Shown piece by piece: positions 45,672 to 56,172 of a stretch of DNA of 64,000 bases. Both the position numbers and the translations under genes were made by a program. Position 1 is the stretch's first letter, and every line of letters begins with the position of its first letter. Source of the DNA: Symbiotaphrina buchneri (taxonomy: Eukaryota; Ascomycota; Symbiotaphrinales; Symbiotaphrinaceae); contig BCIG01000026.1 in assembly GCA_001599915.1 (NCBI GenBank), forward strand, positions 186,001 through 250,000, written 5' to 3'. The notes beneath the pieces were generated by a model. That model saw only the letters and a list, made by a program, of their open reading frames with translations, was not told where the DNA came from and did no database searches.

Positions 45672-46208
45672 GCTCTAGACCAGACATGGGTGCTTGTCGT
45701 GACTGTGCGATTTAATTGTATCAAGATCTCAGGGGCGAATACGCGCTAAGGTTGAATACCACTGCTAGCTTGTATTGTAGGAGCCTCAGGGACGTTTCTT
45801 GCCTGGATTTCCTCAATCGGGGCCACTTAAGCTTGTCCTGCAGCGTTCGCCGCTGTCCTATTCTAGTGGTGAACCGTAACACAATCCTGAGGTGATAATA
45901 GAGGATTGATGCACTGGAAGATTGTCGTTGGCCAGAGGATCACCGCGCCTGTGGAGTCACCGGAGCAACATCGCAGGGCCCATCACCACACCATCGCACC
46001 CATTCCATTCCTTGGGCATGTATGAAGAAGCCCGGAGCAGAGCTGTCTAGACTCCTGGTATTCCCCGCCTCCTGCATCCCTAGTGGTCTGATTCAGAATC
46101 ATGGGTCTCAGGTCCAGACGTGCTTCGCGGTGGGCCGAGTTCACCATACTCTTGACACTTTTTTGGCTCGTGTACCTGAGAAGGTAGCCTTTTCCGTCTA
46201 GAAGCTGC
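45672..46208. other. Convergent spacer with one small membrane-type ORF
   Basis: This spacer lies between the TBC gene and SEN15 3' ends. Apart from the 28-codon frame at 46101-46187 I see only expected trailers. Confidence 0.4.
46101..46187 (+). CDS. Possible 28-residue single-pass membrane microprotein
   Basis: The ATG at 46101 opens a frame beginning MGLRSRRASRW with a following hydrophobic run (FTILLTLFWLVYL) and ending RR before TAG. The layout of basic, hydrophobic and basic parts is that of a tail- or signal-anchored peptide. It is too short for statistical support and could be chance in a trailer. No family is recognised. Confidence 0.2.
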   Translation: MGLRSRRASRWAEFTILLTLFWLVYLRR

Positions 46209-46748
46209 TCAGTTTTGTCTTGGCTTCACGATGCCGTCATGGACGATGTAGTAGACCACAGTGCTGTCGTCTTCGACCGTCGCCAGCAGGATTCTCTTGC
46301 CGCCTCTTCTGCTTCCTTTCGAATCAGCAGCAGCTTCCAGCCGGACTCCACCCAGTCCCGGAGGCACCTCCGAGATGGCGTCGAACACTTCTGCAAATCT
46401 TCTGAGGCTCCACTTCTCTCTCAGCGAGGTTGGCAGTACCCATTCCCGCTGGACTGGGATATCCTTCTCATTGATCCCGGCCTTGAGCAGATCTATCTGA
46501 TCGTCAGGATGGATGTAAATGTTATGAGGTGGAAGACCAGAGAGAACAGGTCTGGGAAGGGGTTTGGAAGCGTCGAGGGGACTGTGGGTGTGGAGAGTCA
46601 AATCGGACCAAAGATGTTGATGTTGCAGGTTGTGCTGGACTTGCACAGCTAGATGGCGCAGGTGAGGGGGGTGCGGGGACGAGCCATTGTGGGAGTCTAT
46701 GAGCTTTTGGAGTGCTGACTGAGTCGGGAGGTCGGATTGAGATTCCAT
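46209..46748 (-). CDS. SEN15: tRNA-splicing endonuclease subunit Sen15
   Basis: A single exon gives 179 aa. The fold blocks match the fungal Sen15 domain: LRHLAVQVQHNLQHQHLWSD near the start, then REWVLPTSLREKWSLRRFAE and KRILLATVEDDSTVVYYIVH, ending in DGIVKPRQN. Sen15 pairs with Sen34 in the four-subunit enzyme that cuts introns from pre-tRNA; it is structural and lacks the catalytic triad. An inserted low-complexity RLEAAADSKGSRRGG loop lies before the last strands. The gene is divergent from the DUF2985 gene across 528 bp. Confidence 0.92.
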   Translation of the reverse strand: MESQSDLPTQSALQKLIDSHNGSSPHPPHLRHLAVQVQHNLQHQHLWSDLTLHTHSPLDASKPLPRPVLSGLPPHNIYIHPDDQIDLLKAGINEKDIPVQREWVLPTSLREKWSLRRFAEVFDAISEVPPGLGGVRLEAAADSKGSRRGGKRILLATVEDDSTVVYYIVHDGIVKPRQN

Positions 46749-47276
46749 GAATGTTGGGGGCGGTCGAAGAAGGAACTTCGATGACTCTGGAATAAAGTGA
46801 TACTTCTTCGTATGTACACTGATATCTTTTTTGACTTAAGCCTTTAGATACAGTTAAAGCTAGTCCCTTAGTGAAGCCAAGCGAACAGACTTAAGGAGTG
46901 CAGGCCAACCGGCGTGTGGGGGAAAAAGGCCCGAAAGGCCGTTCCGGAGCGCGGCGGTTATCAGCCGCTCAGGGCTTAGCCAGTCCTGGCCTTGCTGGGG
47001 TCCAGGGTTCGCAAGGCTCGCCTCAACAACATTCAGGGAACCTCGGGCAGCCAGCGCAACCACGGCCGTCTATCTCCTTACAGTGCTTCCCTGCTTTCCA
47101 TTGAACGAGGACCCTCCCTAGGTCGTGCCGCTCTTCTTGTAAAAGGAACCTGTCAAGCAAGATGCTGACCTAGCTAAATCCTGAAACGATAGGAGTATAG
47201 ACTCCACGACTGGCGAATACCAGCTTGTACCCGGCGACCATTCCTTCCGCTACACATCCTTGCTCCTCCGAGCGAG
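46749..47276. promoter_or_regulatory. Divergent promoter region SEN15/DUF2985 gene
   Basis: Positions 46890-47080 are unusually GC-rich, with short inverted words (for example AAAGGCCCGAAAGGCC) and frames open on both strands. No gene product is recognised, and promoters of both neighbours are expected here. Confidence 0.4.
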
Positions 47277-48884
47277 ATGGATCCCGCGTCACCTGGCCAG
47301 GCACGTCACTCTGGTGACGTCTCCTCTCCTGTTTCTGGTAGCGATAACACATTGGTGCAAGAGAGCAACCTTGCTCAGCAACTACCACGACGCACCGAGA
47401 CCTCGACGGTCCCCTTCCCTTCTTATACCGAAGATGGCCAGCCACCGCATGCCACTTCCCCGGCGCCTGAAGTCACAGGCGCTGCAGTAGCCCATAACAG
47501 ACAACGGACAAACACTGCCACAAGCCGCCTTCGAAGCGCATCGCAAAAGTTGATAAGTTACAACCCACCATTGGGAATGTGGGGTGCTACGGGCGAGGTT
47601 GCCTCCAGAGCACCGACCCTGAGTGAGATACGGCGAGGGAATTTCTCCCATGAAGGCTGGGTGGGCGAATCACAACGCCAGGAGAGGTGGGAAAGACGCT
47701 CAAGCCAAGCCAGCACGACCAGTGGCAAGACTGCTGATCGGGCACGGCTTCCCTCGTCCAGAAAGGGCTCAGCTGCTACCCCTGGAAGCAGCCGCCAAAC
47801 TTCCCGCCAGAATTCCTGGACGGTTGGAAGGAAAGAGAATGAGACGGCTGAGCTGAGGGTACCGCACGAGCCGATAGCCCGAGTCAGTGAGGAGAAAGAT
47901 CACGCACCCATCGCAGAAGTCATACCGCCGGCCATCGACAACGAGGAATCGCCTGCAGACGACTCCAAGCCTTCTGGAAAGAGACACAGGAAGGAGAAGC
48001 CTGTCAAGGTCTACGCCAACGGCTATGTTCCACCACCGAAGCATACCTGGACTGAGGCCACCGTGATCGGGCTCAAGGCCTTCTGGAAATTCTTCATTAC
48101 TCCGTTCGGGTTTCTCGTCACAATCTACGGGTTGAATGTTGTGGCTTGGGGTGCCATGATCTTTTTCCTCCTCATTGGCGCCGCGCCAGCCATGTGTCAT
48201 CCAAATTGTAATGACATCAATTCCGCTCGGCGAAAGTGGATAGAGTGGGACTCGCAGATATTGACCGCACTATTCTGTGTCACTGGCTTTGGGCTCATCC
48301 CCTGGCGCGTCCGCGACCTTTACTACCTGCTACAATACCGGATTCAGGGGAAGCAAAGCGGTCTTCGGCGATTGGCCGGCATAAACCGAGGATGGTTTCG
48401 CCTGCCAGGGTCAGACAACCCTCGAGGGCGATTACCACCAAGATCCGCCTTGTCCGATCCTGCTGCGCCTGTGGCAGACCTGCCGGACGAGCCCTACTTG
48501 CCAATACCTACCAGTAAAGCTCCAGATCTGCCGCCGACGGGTGAATACGCGCCGCCGACGCCGATCTGGAAGCTTGACTTCTACATATGGATGTACATAT
48601 GGAACACCATCCTCCAGGCAGTCCTCTCCGGTCTGATGTGGGGTATGAACCGCTACAACCGGCCCAGTTGGAGCACCGGCTTGTTCGTCTCACTGGGATG
48701 CATAGTCGCTGGTGCTGGTGGCATCCTGACGTTTGTTGAAGGAAGCAGAGTAAAGAAGATTGAGGGAGTGCAACCAAACGCAGAGCAACTGAAATTGATG
48801 GACGAGGAGAAAGGTGCACAGCGGCAGGGGGACGATGCTCGATCTTCAAACGAGAAGTCTCCAGCTGAGATCCGAGCACCATGA
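47277..48884 (+). CDS. DUF2985-type fungal integral membrane protein
   Basis: A single exon gives 535 aa. The first 250 residues are hydrophilic, Ser/Arg-rich and likely cytosolic. The hydrophobic part follows: FFITPFGFLVTIYGLNVVAWGAMIFFLL is one or two helices. Next comes the family core CNDINSARRKWIEWDSQILTALFCVTGFGLIPWRVRDLYYLL. Two more helices (TILQAVLSGLMWGM and GLFVSLGCIVAGAGGIL) end the membrane part. I assign it from memory to the DUF2985 group of fungal membrane proteins, whose function is unknown. The C-tail is charged and disordered. Confidence 0.85.
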   Translation: MDPASPGQARHSGDVSSPVSGSDNTLVQESNLAQQLPRRTETSTVPFPSYTEDGQPPHATSPAPEVTGAAVAHNRQRTNTATSRLRSASQKLISYNPPLGMWGATGEVASRAPTLSEIRRGNFSHEGWVGESQRQERWERRSSQASTTSGKTADRARLPSSRKGSAATPGSSRQTSRQNSWTVGRKENETAELRVPHEPIARVSEEKDHAPIAEVIPPAIDNEESPADDSKPSGKRHRKEKPVKVYANGYVPPPKHTWTEATVIGLKAFWKFFITPFGFLVTIYGLNVVAWGAMIFFLLIGAAPAMCHPNCNDINSARRKWIEWDSQILTALFCVTGFGLIPWRVRDLYYLLQYRIQGKQSGLRRLAGINRGWFRLPGSDNPRGRLPPRSALSDPAAPVADLPDEPYLPIPTSKAPDLPPTGEYAPPTPIWKLDFYIWMYIWNTILQAVLSGLMWGMNRYNRPSWSTGLFVSLGCIVAGAGGILTFVEGSRVKKIEGVQPNAEQLKLMDEEKGAQRQGDDARSSNEKSPAEIRAP

Positions 48885-49136
48885 GCGGTGAAAGGAGGGA
48901 TATGTGGGTTTGAAAGATTTCGTGTCGTTCTGACGGTTAGTAAGATACCATAATTATGTTCGGAGTTCGAGTGTCTTCGCTGTCCCACTCAGAGCGTTGT
49001 TTGGATCTGTCCCTACGGCTGAGCGACATCTTTTATTAGAAAATCACGTTGTCTGCCATTGGCATGACACGGTATGCTGTGTGATCATCTAACAGTCATT
49101 ATTCTAGATACGCCCCTTATGCCCGTTCATGTGTCT

Positions 49137-50501
49137 CTAATAGTCCGCTTTATATTCAACGCCACCATGTCTTACTTTTAAATAGCGTCTACTTGGAAAA
49201 GATTCCGGTCTATGCCGCCTTCTTTTTCGCCTTTCCTTTGCAAGCTTTTCCCTCCTTTGAATGACTCCTTCGGCTCCAACACCACCAAAAACCAAGCCAA
49301 CGCCTAGCCACTGCATGGGGCTCAAGCGATGCCCAAACCAGATGACGGACAGCATCATCGTCAGCATCTTTCTCGTCACCGTCACCGTGACGAGTAGCAG
49401 CGACGAGAAATTCGAGAGCGTATAGTAGATGAACAGCTGGCCCACGGCGCCACACGCCGCAAAGCCCAGCACATCTTTGCCCACCTCTGGATGGCGCCCA
49501 ATGAAAGCCAGAGCCTCGGACAGCTCGCCTTTGCCCTGGATATCCAGACCCAGCCAGTTGCCGAGTGCGGTCTGTGCCAGATAAGGCGACACAACAAGGT
49601 AGGTCGCGTTCAGTATAGTGCACAGGATGTTCTGGGCACACATCATCTGAGGGCCAGAGTAAGGCTTAAAGGCCTGGAAGATGTAGTCTTGCGTGCTGTT
49701 GGTGAGGCCATCAAAGAGAAGATTGATGCTCAGCAGGAACAGACCCCAGGAAGAGCTGCCGCCGACGGGCCCTTTGCTGCGCTTCGAGGCCGATCCCGGA
49801 TGGTGCAGCGTGAAAACGGCCACGCCCGCAGTGACAAGGGCAACCACGGCGTACTTGTACAGGGGGTAGCGTTTGCGAAATATGGTCAAGTGGAGCGCCA
49901 TGACCGGAAGCAGCTTGCATGACTTGGCCAGGATAAAGGTAATGTAATCGATATGTTTGAGAGAGGCATAGCCGAATGGGGAGGCCAAGGAGGAAGTAAC
50001 GGCCACGAGAACCAAGGGAGCAAGAATGGCTCTGGAGGGGAAAATATATCTATTACTCGGAGTAGCGGTTGTGAGGAAGTAGAGGTATCCGGTGAGTGAT
50101 GCAAAGCAGGATTGGACGGCATTGAGGAAGACGGGGTAGGTCCATTTCTCCGAGCGCAAGGTGCCATAGCCAGTGGTCGTGATGCGTTCCTGCAGTATCG
50201 CCCATGTCAAGCTGATGAGCGGTCAGCCTGTCACTTTGGATCTGTGCAGCCCAGGGTGGTTATCCACTCACAATGAGGCGTAAATTCCTCCAACGCTGAC
50301 GACGAGTTGCAGCAGCCCCGGCTGCTCAGAGGGTGCTTGTGCCGCATGCTGCTTGAAGTCCCCATTGGTAAGGGCGGCAGCACCTTCCTTCATCTGATCT
50401 TGACGAATTGCAGTGCGCCGAGTGGGTACCCCATTGGCTTTCTCAATGATCTCCGAGGAAGCTTCTCTTTGAAGAGGTGTGGATTGCTTTTGCCTCGCCA
50501 T
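49137..50501 (-). CDS. HUT1: ER UDP-galactose/nucleotide-sugar transporter Hut1 (SLC35B1 family)
   Basis: Two exons give 434 aa; the intron is 50271-50212 and the join gives GGIYASFLTWAILQERITTT. About ten hydrophobic helices follow. Family blocks include WTYPVFLNAVQS, SFGYASLKHIDYIT-like SPFGYASLKHIDYITFILAK, SCKLLPVMALHLTIFRKRY, LLFDGLTNSTQDYIF, ACGAVGQLFIYYTLSNFSSL and VTVTRKMLTMMLSVIWFGH. Hut1 proteins reside in the ER membrane; in fission yeast the protein aids redox balance in the ER lumen, and the human homologue exchanges ATP for ADP. The C-tail is strongly basic and has no KKxx motif. The gene is complete. Confidence 0.94.
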
Positions 50502-51665
50502 ACTTGGGCAGGACGAGAACTATATACCGCAGAGGTTCAGGGGTGCAGATATCTCGCCGTTCAAGAGAAGGATAGAGCGAATGAAGACCTCTCCATGAGA
50601 TTGCATATATCTATACATCGATCAAAGAAGCAATTTTCCAGTGAACAGACGAAGGAGTGCAAAGGCCCGGCGACTCTCCCATGGTCCTGTATAACGAAGA
50701 ACCCGGTGCCTCTATCAGGATTTGGTAAGATGGTGATGTGGCCGAAGCGCTTACACAAGTACCTTACCTTTAACCTTGCCGGCTTGAGGAAAACAAAGGT
50801 GAAGGGACTTGGCACACAAATATAAACTAGTCCCAATATGGAAATGAGCTCAACCATTCACTCAGCATATTAGGGCTGCCGTCTTGACGAAGACATGCAC
50901 AGAATATCTAGCTCATTGAACGTGTTTTGATATGATAGCTGTGGGCAGACAAGCTTGCGCTGAGAGCCCTTGACCATTAGTGACTATGTCTAAAACAGGG
51001 CCACTCGGGACCGAACAGTAGTCAACTAGGTACATGCAAGGCGGACTTTTCGTTCTGATTCCGGACCCCTCGACCTTCTTCAGCAGAACTTTCGTGGCAG
51101 ACTTTAAAGATATGTCGGACCCCTGGGAGCAAGCAAGGAGGTCAGGTGTTCGAGGAGATTGATGGAAAGCGTGAGGGAGCGTGGAAGAAGGAGATATGAG
51201 GCAAAGTGATGAAGAGAGGAGCGATCGGCTGGTCAGGTGATGGAGCGGAGGAGGCCTTATCAGGACAAGAGGAGTTGAGCGCGAGTAGAGTCCATCGTGG
51301 ACCACTTGCGTGCTGCGAGGACTCCGAGTATGCAGAGCGTTCAGGGACAGAGTCCCCGCCATCAGTCGATCGTCGTGATTCGTTAGATACGTACGGACAG
51401 AGGAGGGCGCGTAAGGATCGTATGAGCGTGAGAAAGAGGAAGGAGAAATGACCGGTAGGTTTGGTAAGGAGGACCGACCGCCTCGGGCAAACACCAGGAG
51501 TCTTGAGCAATCGTGAGTCCAGTAAGCCACGCCCCTTTTTGACACCGGCTAAGCCCCATAAACACAAAGAGCAGAACACATTGAGGGCGGCGCTCCGATT
51601 CCGTAAGAGGCTATAGCCTCACAATAGCCGCCGGAGTGAGTACCGCTACCTCGAGAAGATAGGGT
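50502..51665. other. 1.16-kb spacer: HUT1 promoter and PBP2 3' UTR
   Basis: Long minus-strand frames overlap in all three phases over 50900-51580, but each has the Ser/Pro/Leu-rich composition that pyrimidine-rich DNA gives in any frame. I see no gene. The stretch 51150-51450 is purine-rich on the plus strand. Confidence 0.45.
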
Positions 51666-52852
51666 CTATTCTTGAGGAGTCTGACTTCTACGCATCTTCT
51701 CCGCTTCGAGGTTCTCATAGAGCAGGTACAGGGCCTTTTCATTGGCACTGGCACTACCCATGATCGTGAACATCCGCTCACCCGTTTCGTCATGTGGCGC
51801 TTTGGCAATGGAGATGCGTGCACCAGAGCTCTTCCTGATCTCGCTGATCTTGCTCCCACCGCGTCCAATGATACAGCCCACCATGTCCGACGGAATGCTG
51901 ATGTTCTGAGTCTGGATCTCCTCACCATCTTCTGTGACAGTGGGCACCCCACCGGTACGTGCTGCAGCATCTGAATTCGAACGGCGAGAGTATCCGGACG
52001 GACTGTCGCTGAAGTCCGCGCCATTGCCAGTACGGTTGTATGAGCGGCTGCCTACAGTTGACCCGATGGCTCCGCCGAGCGGACCGGCGCCCGCTTGTGC
52101 GCGAACAGCAGGGTTGTAAAGGACGGTCCCAGCGCCTCTCTCCCAGTCATCCACGAGGCATTTGCCGATCTCCCAGACAGCCTTTTGGATGCCTTCAGGA
52201 GTCCCTTGTACTTCCACAATACGCTCCGTCGACTGAGGCAGCATTTCCTTCTGCGCGACCATCCTGACACCGGAGGTATCCTGAATGTACTTAATTTTCA
52301 GACCTTGACGCCCAATGATGGTGCCCATCTGGTTGTGAGAAATCAGGAGACGGATTGCTTTTGTGCAGTGTTAACGACACTACAGACCACAAGAGGCTGA
52401 CGAGGATAGTCGGTAAAGAGCAACTTACGATGAGTCCCATTATTCGAGATGACGCCACCCATTCCAACTATTGGTGCTCCTTCGAGCAGACCCTTGGCCA
52501 CGATAGCATATGCTTTCGAGATACCATCCAATGCTCCGGACACGGTCAAGACCCTGTCATGCACACCCTGAACGACCTTGCTCACGCCTGCTTTCACACC
52601 AGTCTCTTCACGCAAGTCTGCAACATTCTTCCCTGCCTTGCCGATAATGACACCGGCTTCTTTGGAGGAGACAATGGCACGCAGCGTCAGTTGCGCCTGT
52701 CCATATTCCTCGTCGGTCCTCGGAGCAGGTTCTCCATTGGGACCAAGCCTGCTGTCCTCCCCCTCAGCATCGTTAATGTTTAGGCGATTTAGAGTATCGA
52801 ACATGGAAGGATCCTCGGCGGATTGGGTTGCGGTGTGCGCTTCGGTGGCCAT
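51666..52852 (-). CDS. PBP2: Three-KH-domain RNA-binding protein (Pbp2/Hek2, PCBP-like)
   Basis: Two exons give 371 aa; the intron is 52428-52358, joining THP to IRLLISHNQMGTIIGRQG. KH1 has VSSKEAGVIIGKAGKNVADLR, KH2 ISHNQMGTIIGRQGLKIKYI and KH3 IPSDMVGCIIGRGGSKISEI. The GxxG loops are GKAG, GRQG and GRGG, all intact. Such proteins bind C-rich single-stranded RNA or DNA; yeast relatives act in mRNA localisation (Hek2) and with Pab1-binding factors (Pbp2). The linker between KH2 and KH3 is Gly/Ser-rich. The 5' region is long and purine-rich. Confidence 0.93.
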
Positions 52853-53227
52853 GCTGACGACGATCCGCTCGGTATTGCGGGGTTAAAGACTCTGACAGGT
52901 GAGCTCCGACGCAAAATGAGCGGGAGAATGTGAAAAGAGGCGGGAGAGTAGTGAAAGGATCTCTGCCTGGCGAGTCCGGTAAGCTGGTTTGCGAAGGAAA
53001 GCGTAGGGACGGGCGTAGCGATAGTCCGATGGGGCAACGGCGGACCTTGTGGCGACGAGATACCCTGTGGCGAGTGGAGATGTTGGGAGGGTCGGGGAGA
53101 CGGGAGGATATGGCGGGAGGTGAGGAGAGGGCGGAGAAGAGAGGAGGGAGATGGAGCGGAAGAAGATGTTGGCGCGAGGGTATGCGGGAGAGCTGTGGAG
53201 GGTCTGGGGTGCGTGTGCGTGGTGGGA

Positions 53228-53258
<31 letters not shown>

Positions 53259-53600
53259 ACGAGGATTTGGGGAAGGAAACGCGCATTTGCTCTCAGGCCC
53301 CGCTGCAGTTTTCATTGTTGTGCTTGGTGGACGGATGTCGGCGTAGCTGGAGCCGCTTGTCCCCATCTGATGATAGCTTCATTCGGTTATATTCGCTTCG
53401 AAGACAGTCTTTGAGTACAACTCGGGGGTACCGGTACGGTATGGTCGTATGTTGACATCTCATGAGAGCAACTTCAACCTCTAGACGCTCCAGTGTGACT
53501 CCTCCGAAATACTCATTTCTCAAATACCTTATTCACGGTGATTGGGGTTATAAAATACAAGAGTAGCCCAATTCCTAGTCCTAGTCTGTCGTCCTGTAAC
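52853..53600. other. Spacer: PBP2 promoter with purine-rich repeat
   Basis: This minus-strand tandem spacer holds the PBP2 5' region and the ADH trailer. Its core (52920-53280) is almost all purine on the plus strand and contains the GAGGAC repeat. Open frames on both strands reflect that composition. Confidence 0.45.
53230..53257. repeat. GAGGAC hexamer microsatellite
   Basis: Four perfect GAGGAC units plus a partial fifth lie in the upstream region of PBP2. It is a simple repeat likely to vary in length. Confidence 0.8.
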
Positions 53601-55020
53601 TTACTGACCCGGTCGAAACACAATCTTTTGGACCTTCATGTTGTTGAAAATGTCATAGGCCTCGACCGCTTGCGACAACGGCATGATGTTGTCAGACACG
53701 AATCTATTTGGTTGTATGTCCGTGTCAGCTCGGTTCATCTTTTCAAGACCTCGTCTCCTTACCCAAGAAGGTGCTGTTTTTGCTTGAGAATGTCGAGCGC
53801 ATGCGGGAAGATGCTTCGTACAGGACATCGTCCCATCTGCAGTCTGATGTTTTTGGAATACGCTTCACTTCCGTTCCAAGGGATCTATCTTTAGTCAGAT
53901 ATTGTTTTCAAGATCCGCCTCTTCTTTTCTTCTTCTCCCATTTCCTTTCCGAGGACTTACCTCGCCGTTGTGTACTCCGACACTGCTCAACATTCCAAAA
54001 GGGCGCAGGAGGTCAAAGGCCAAGCGCAAGGCTGGACTCAGTCCCACCACCTCCATTACTGCATCCGCGCCTCGCCCATCCGTGACCTCCTTGATGCGGC
54101 GCTCTAGACCGTCTCGGTTCGTCTGGAAATTGAAAGGTTCGGCTCCCAGCGATTTTGCCAGGTCGAGGCGGGACTCTATGGAATCCACGGCAAAAATATG
54201 TTTGGGCCTATAGGTCGTAGCGGCGAGGAGCGCACATAGACCTACGGGCCCACATCCTATCAGGACAAGCGTGGCATTCTGTATTTGCTGGGGCGTCAGG
54301 TCTTTGAAGGCGTTCTTTGCAGCAAAACAGCCAGTGGGGCTGTGTGCATCTGTTAACTTCGAACGTCTTTGGCGACTGCGTCACAAAAATGAGTAGCTGG
54401 TCTTACAATATATCAGCCATGAGGACAAGTGCATTGTCTGCAATCCCTTCAGGGGCTATCATAACCGTTCCATCAGCCCATGGCACCCTCACCTGTCACA
54501 GTCAGCTTTCGGCTCCTGAGATAATCCATTCATGTGGGATGTGACATACGTATTCAGCTTGCGCGCCATCTAGGAAGTCACTGCCAAATAAGAGTGATTT
54601 GGCACAACGGCTCGAGAAGCCGTTGTTGCAGTAGAAGCATTCTTGACATGAGACGGTGAACGGGCAGACGACCTGGTCCCCCTTTTTGATCGTCCGGACC
54701 GCAGCGCCGACTTCCTCCACAAAGCCTGTAAATTCGTGCCCCATGATATACCCTTCCCCTGAGGGTTCAAGACCACGGTAGACGTGCAAATCACTGGCTT
54801 GACATGTCAAGTCTCTGGTTTCCAATTGCAAGCAAATAACGAGGATGTGTAAGAACTTAGAGAGGGAATGGAAGTGTCTATCTCACCTGCCGCAAAGTCC
54901 ACTATATGTGACCTTCACAATGACATCGTGAGGGTCCTGTATGGTGGGAATTGGCCTCTGTTCAACAGCGACCTTCCCCGGCCCCCGAAATACAACGGCT
55001 CGCATGGTGCCCTTGTCCAT
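53601..55020 (-). CDS. Zinc-dependent medium-chain alcohol dehydrogenase
   Basis: Six exons give 355 aa; introns lie at 54886-54794, 54549-54493, 54406-54340, 53960-53885 and 53762-53704. Catalytic zinc ligands are in GLCGSDLHVYRG and GHEFTG. The structural zinc lobe CPFTVSCQECFYCNNGFSSRC has its four Cys. The Rossmann motif is LIGCGPVGLCALLAA, followed by AVDSIESRLDLAKSLGA. The join restoring IPWNGSEAYSKNIRLQMGRC supports intron 4. The substrate cannot be told from sequence. I chose the Met at 55020 (MDKGTMRAVVFRGPGK); an in-frame Met at 55065 would add 15 residues. Confidence 0.93.
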
Positions 55021-55733
55021 CGTCACCGAATGGGCTGCCGTCCTCGATCTATAATGGGGATCCACCTGTGTGCTCTATTATTGTTGTCGCACGTGTGGTC
55101 TAGAACTCCTTTCCCCGCAGAAACACTCCCCCTTTTGTTACTTGCCTGGAACGAGCAAATAATCCGTCTATCTATGTGTCCCGATCCAACGGTTTTGCTT
55201 TCGGAGTTGACTGGCGTCCTTTTGCACGGGAGTTAGGGGCATCCACTCGTGGCTAAAGGTATCGGCGGTGCCCGCTGCGTCGCCGAATTTAGTCGGCCTG
55301 CACAGACGCCAACCGCGGACGAGCCGAACAAGCTCGGGCATCTTGGTTAGGATGCAGATATACCTTCGACGCCTGTTTGACAGTGGTCTCGAATCTGTGC
55401 GGAACTCATCCACTCTGCATTATGCTATTCTGCGATGAACGGAGCTACACGGGGCGTGGTCGCTGAACTCATAGCCCATGCAACAAGATGGTCAAAAAAT
55501 CGGAATGAAAAGTATGCCCAAGGAATGCAGAAGGAACATCTTCGTATTGGAAATCGAGAAAGGCCAGGAAGCCAAGACCATACACAATCCAACGCCAATC
55601 CCCTGCCCACAGTCATACTGCATGATATACGCCAATTTCGCCGCTCAAGCGTTCGAGCTATCTGCTTCCATTTATGCGCCGAATCGCCGAGTTGCCTTCA
55701 GGCCCCACTCGGAGCTATTGGAGAAGCAGCATC
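55021..55733. other. Spacer: ADH promoter and Yippee 3' UTR
   Basis: A CACGTG E-box lies at 55090-55095, about 70 bp upstream of the ADH start. Frames on the plus strand over 55435-55855 run antisense to the Yippee trailer and have no family match. Confidence 0.4.
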
Positions 55734-56172
55734 TTAATAGACCGAGCATAAGAGCTCCGCTTCCAAGATGTACTTTCCCTCCTTGTATTTTTCCGAGCTC
55801 TCGTATGCCTTGTCATACTTCCATCCCACCGTTTCTTTGCATTGTCGACAGTTAATGTCCCGGACCATGTGCCTGCCGGTGGTCATGTTGCGCTCCACGG
55901 CTTCGGATTGGGTGACGTTGACGACGTTGCTGAACAAGTATGCTTTGCCATGTTGACCACGGAAGTTCTGCAAGGTTGGTCAGGTCAGGACGTACGCCCT
56001 CGTCAGGCAGCAAACCAAGTCGCTGTAAGAGACGAACTTGAGCCAGCCTAGACGTCAGGGTGGGATCACTTACGCGGCTGAGGATATCATCGTGGTTGGA
56101 TAAATGGGTCTTGCAATTTTTGCACCCATATATCCTGCTGGAATTGAGGTAGACGTTGTATGCCAGGCCCAT
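55734..56172 (-). CDS. MOH1: Yippee-family zinc-binding protein (Moh1-like)
   Basis: Two exons give 110 aa; the intron is 56073-55968, joining HLSNHDDILSR to NFRGQHGKAYLF. The zinc-binding CxxC pairs are GCKNC and NCRQC, with the Yippee blocks VNVTQSEAVERNMTTGRHMV and CKETVGWKYDKAYESSEKYK, ending in GKYILEAELL. The fold resembles the cereblon thalidomide-binding domain. The yeast relative Moh1 is a subunit of the GID ligase, so a link to the Vid24-domain protein at 32-34 kb is possible. Length and residues are normal. Confidence 0.95.

Noticed and set aside
46890-47080. tRNA or other structured RNA in a GC-rich stretch
   Set aside because: A GGTTCG word and short hairpins occur, but no cloverleaf with proper arms can be drawn.
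50913-51579. 210-codon and 145-codon minus-strand genes
   Set aside because: They overlap in several phases and show only compositional Ser/Pro/Leu richness, as expected from a pyrimidine-rich strand.
52773-53366. Genes on either strand upstream of PBP2
   Set aside because: The frames arise from purine-rich repeats and overlap the real PBP2 start.
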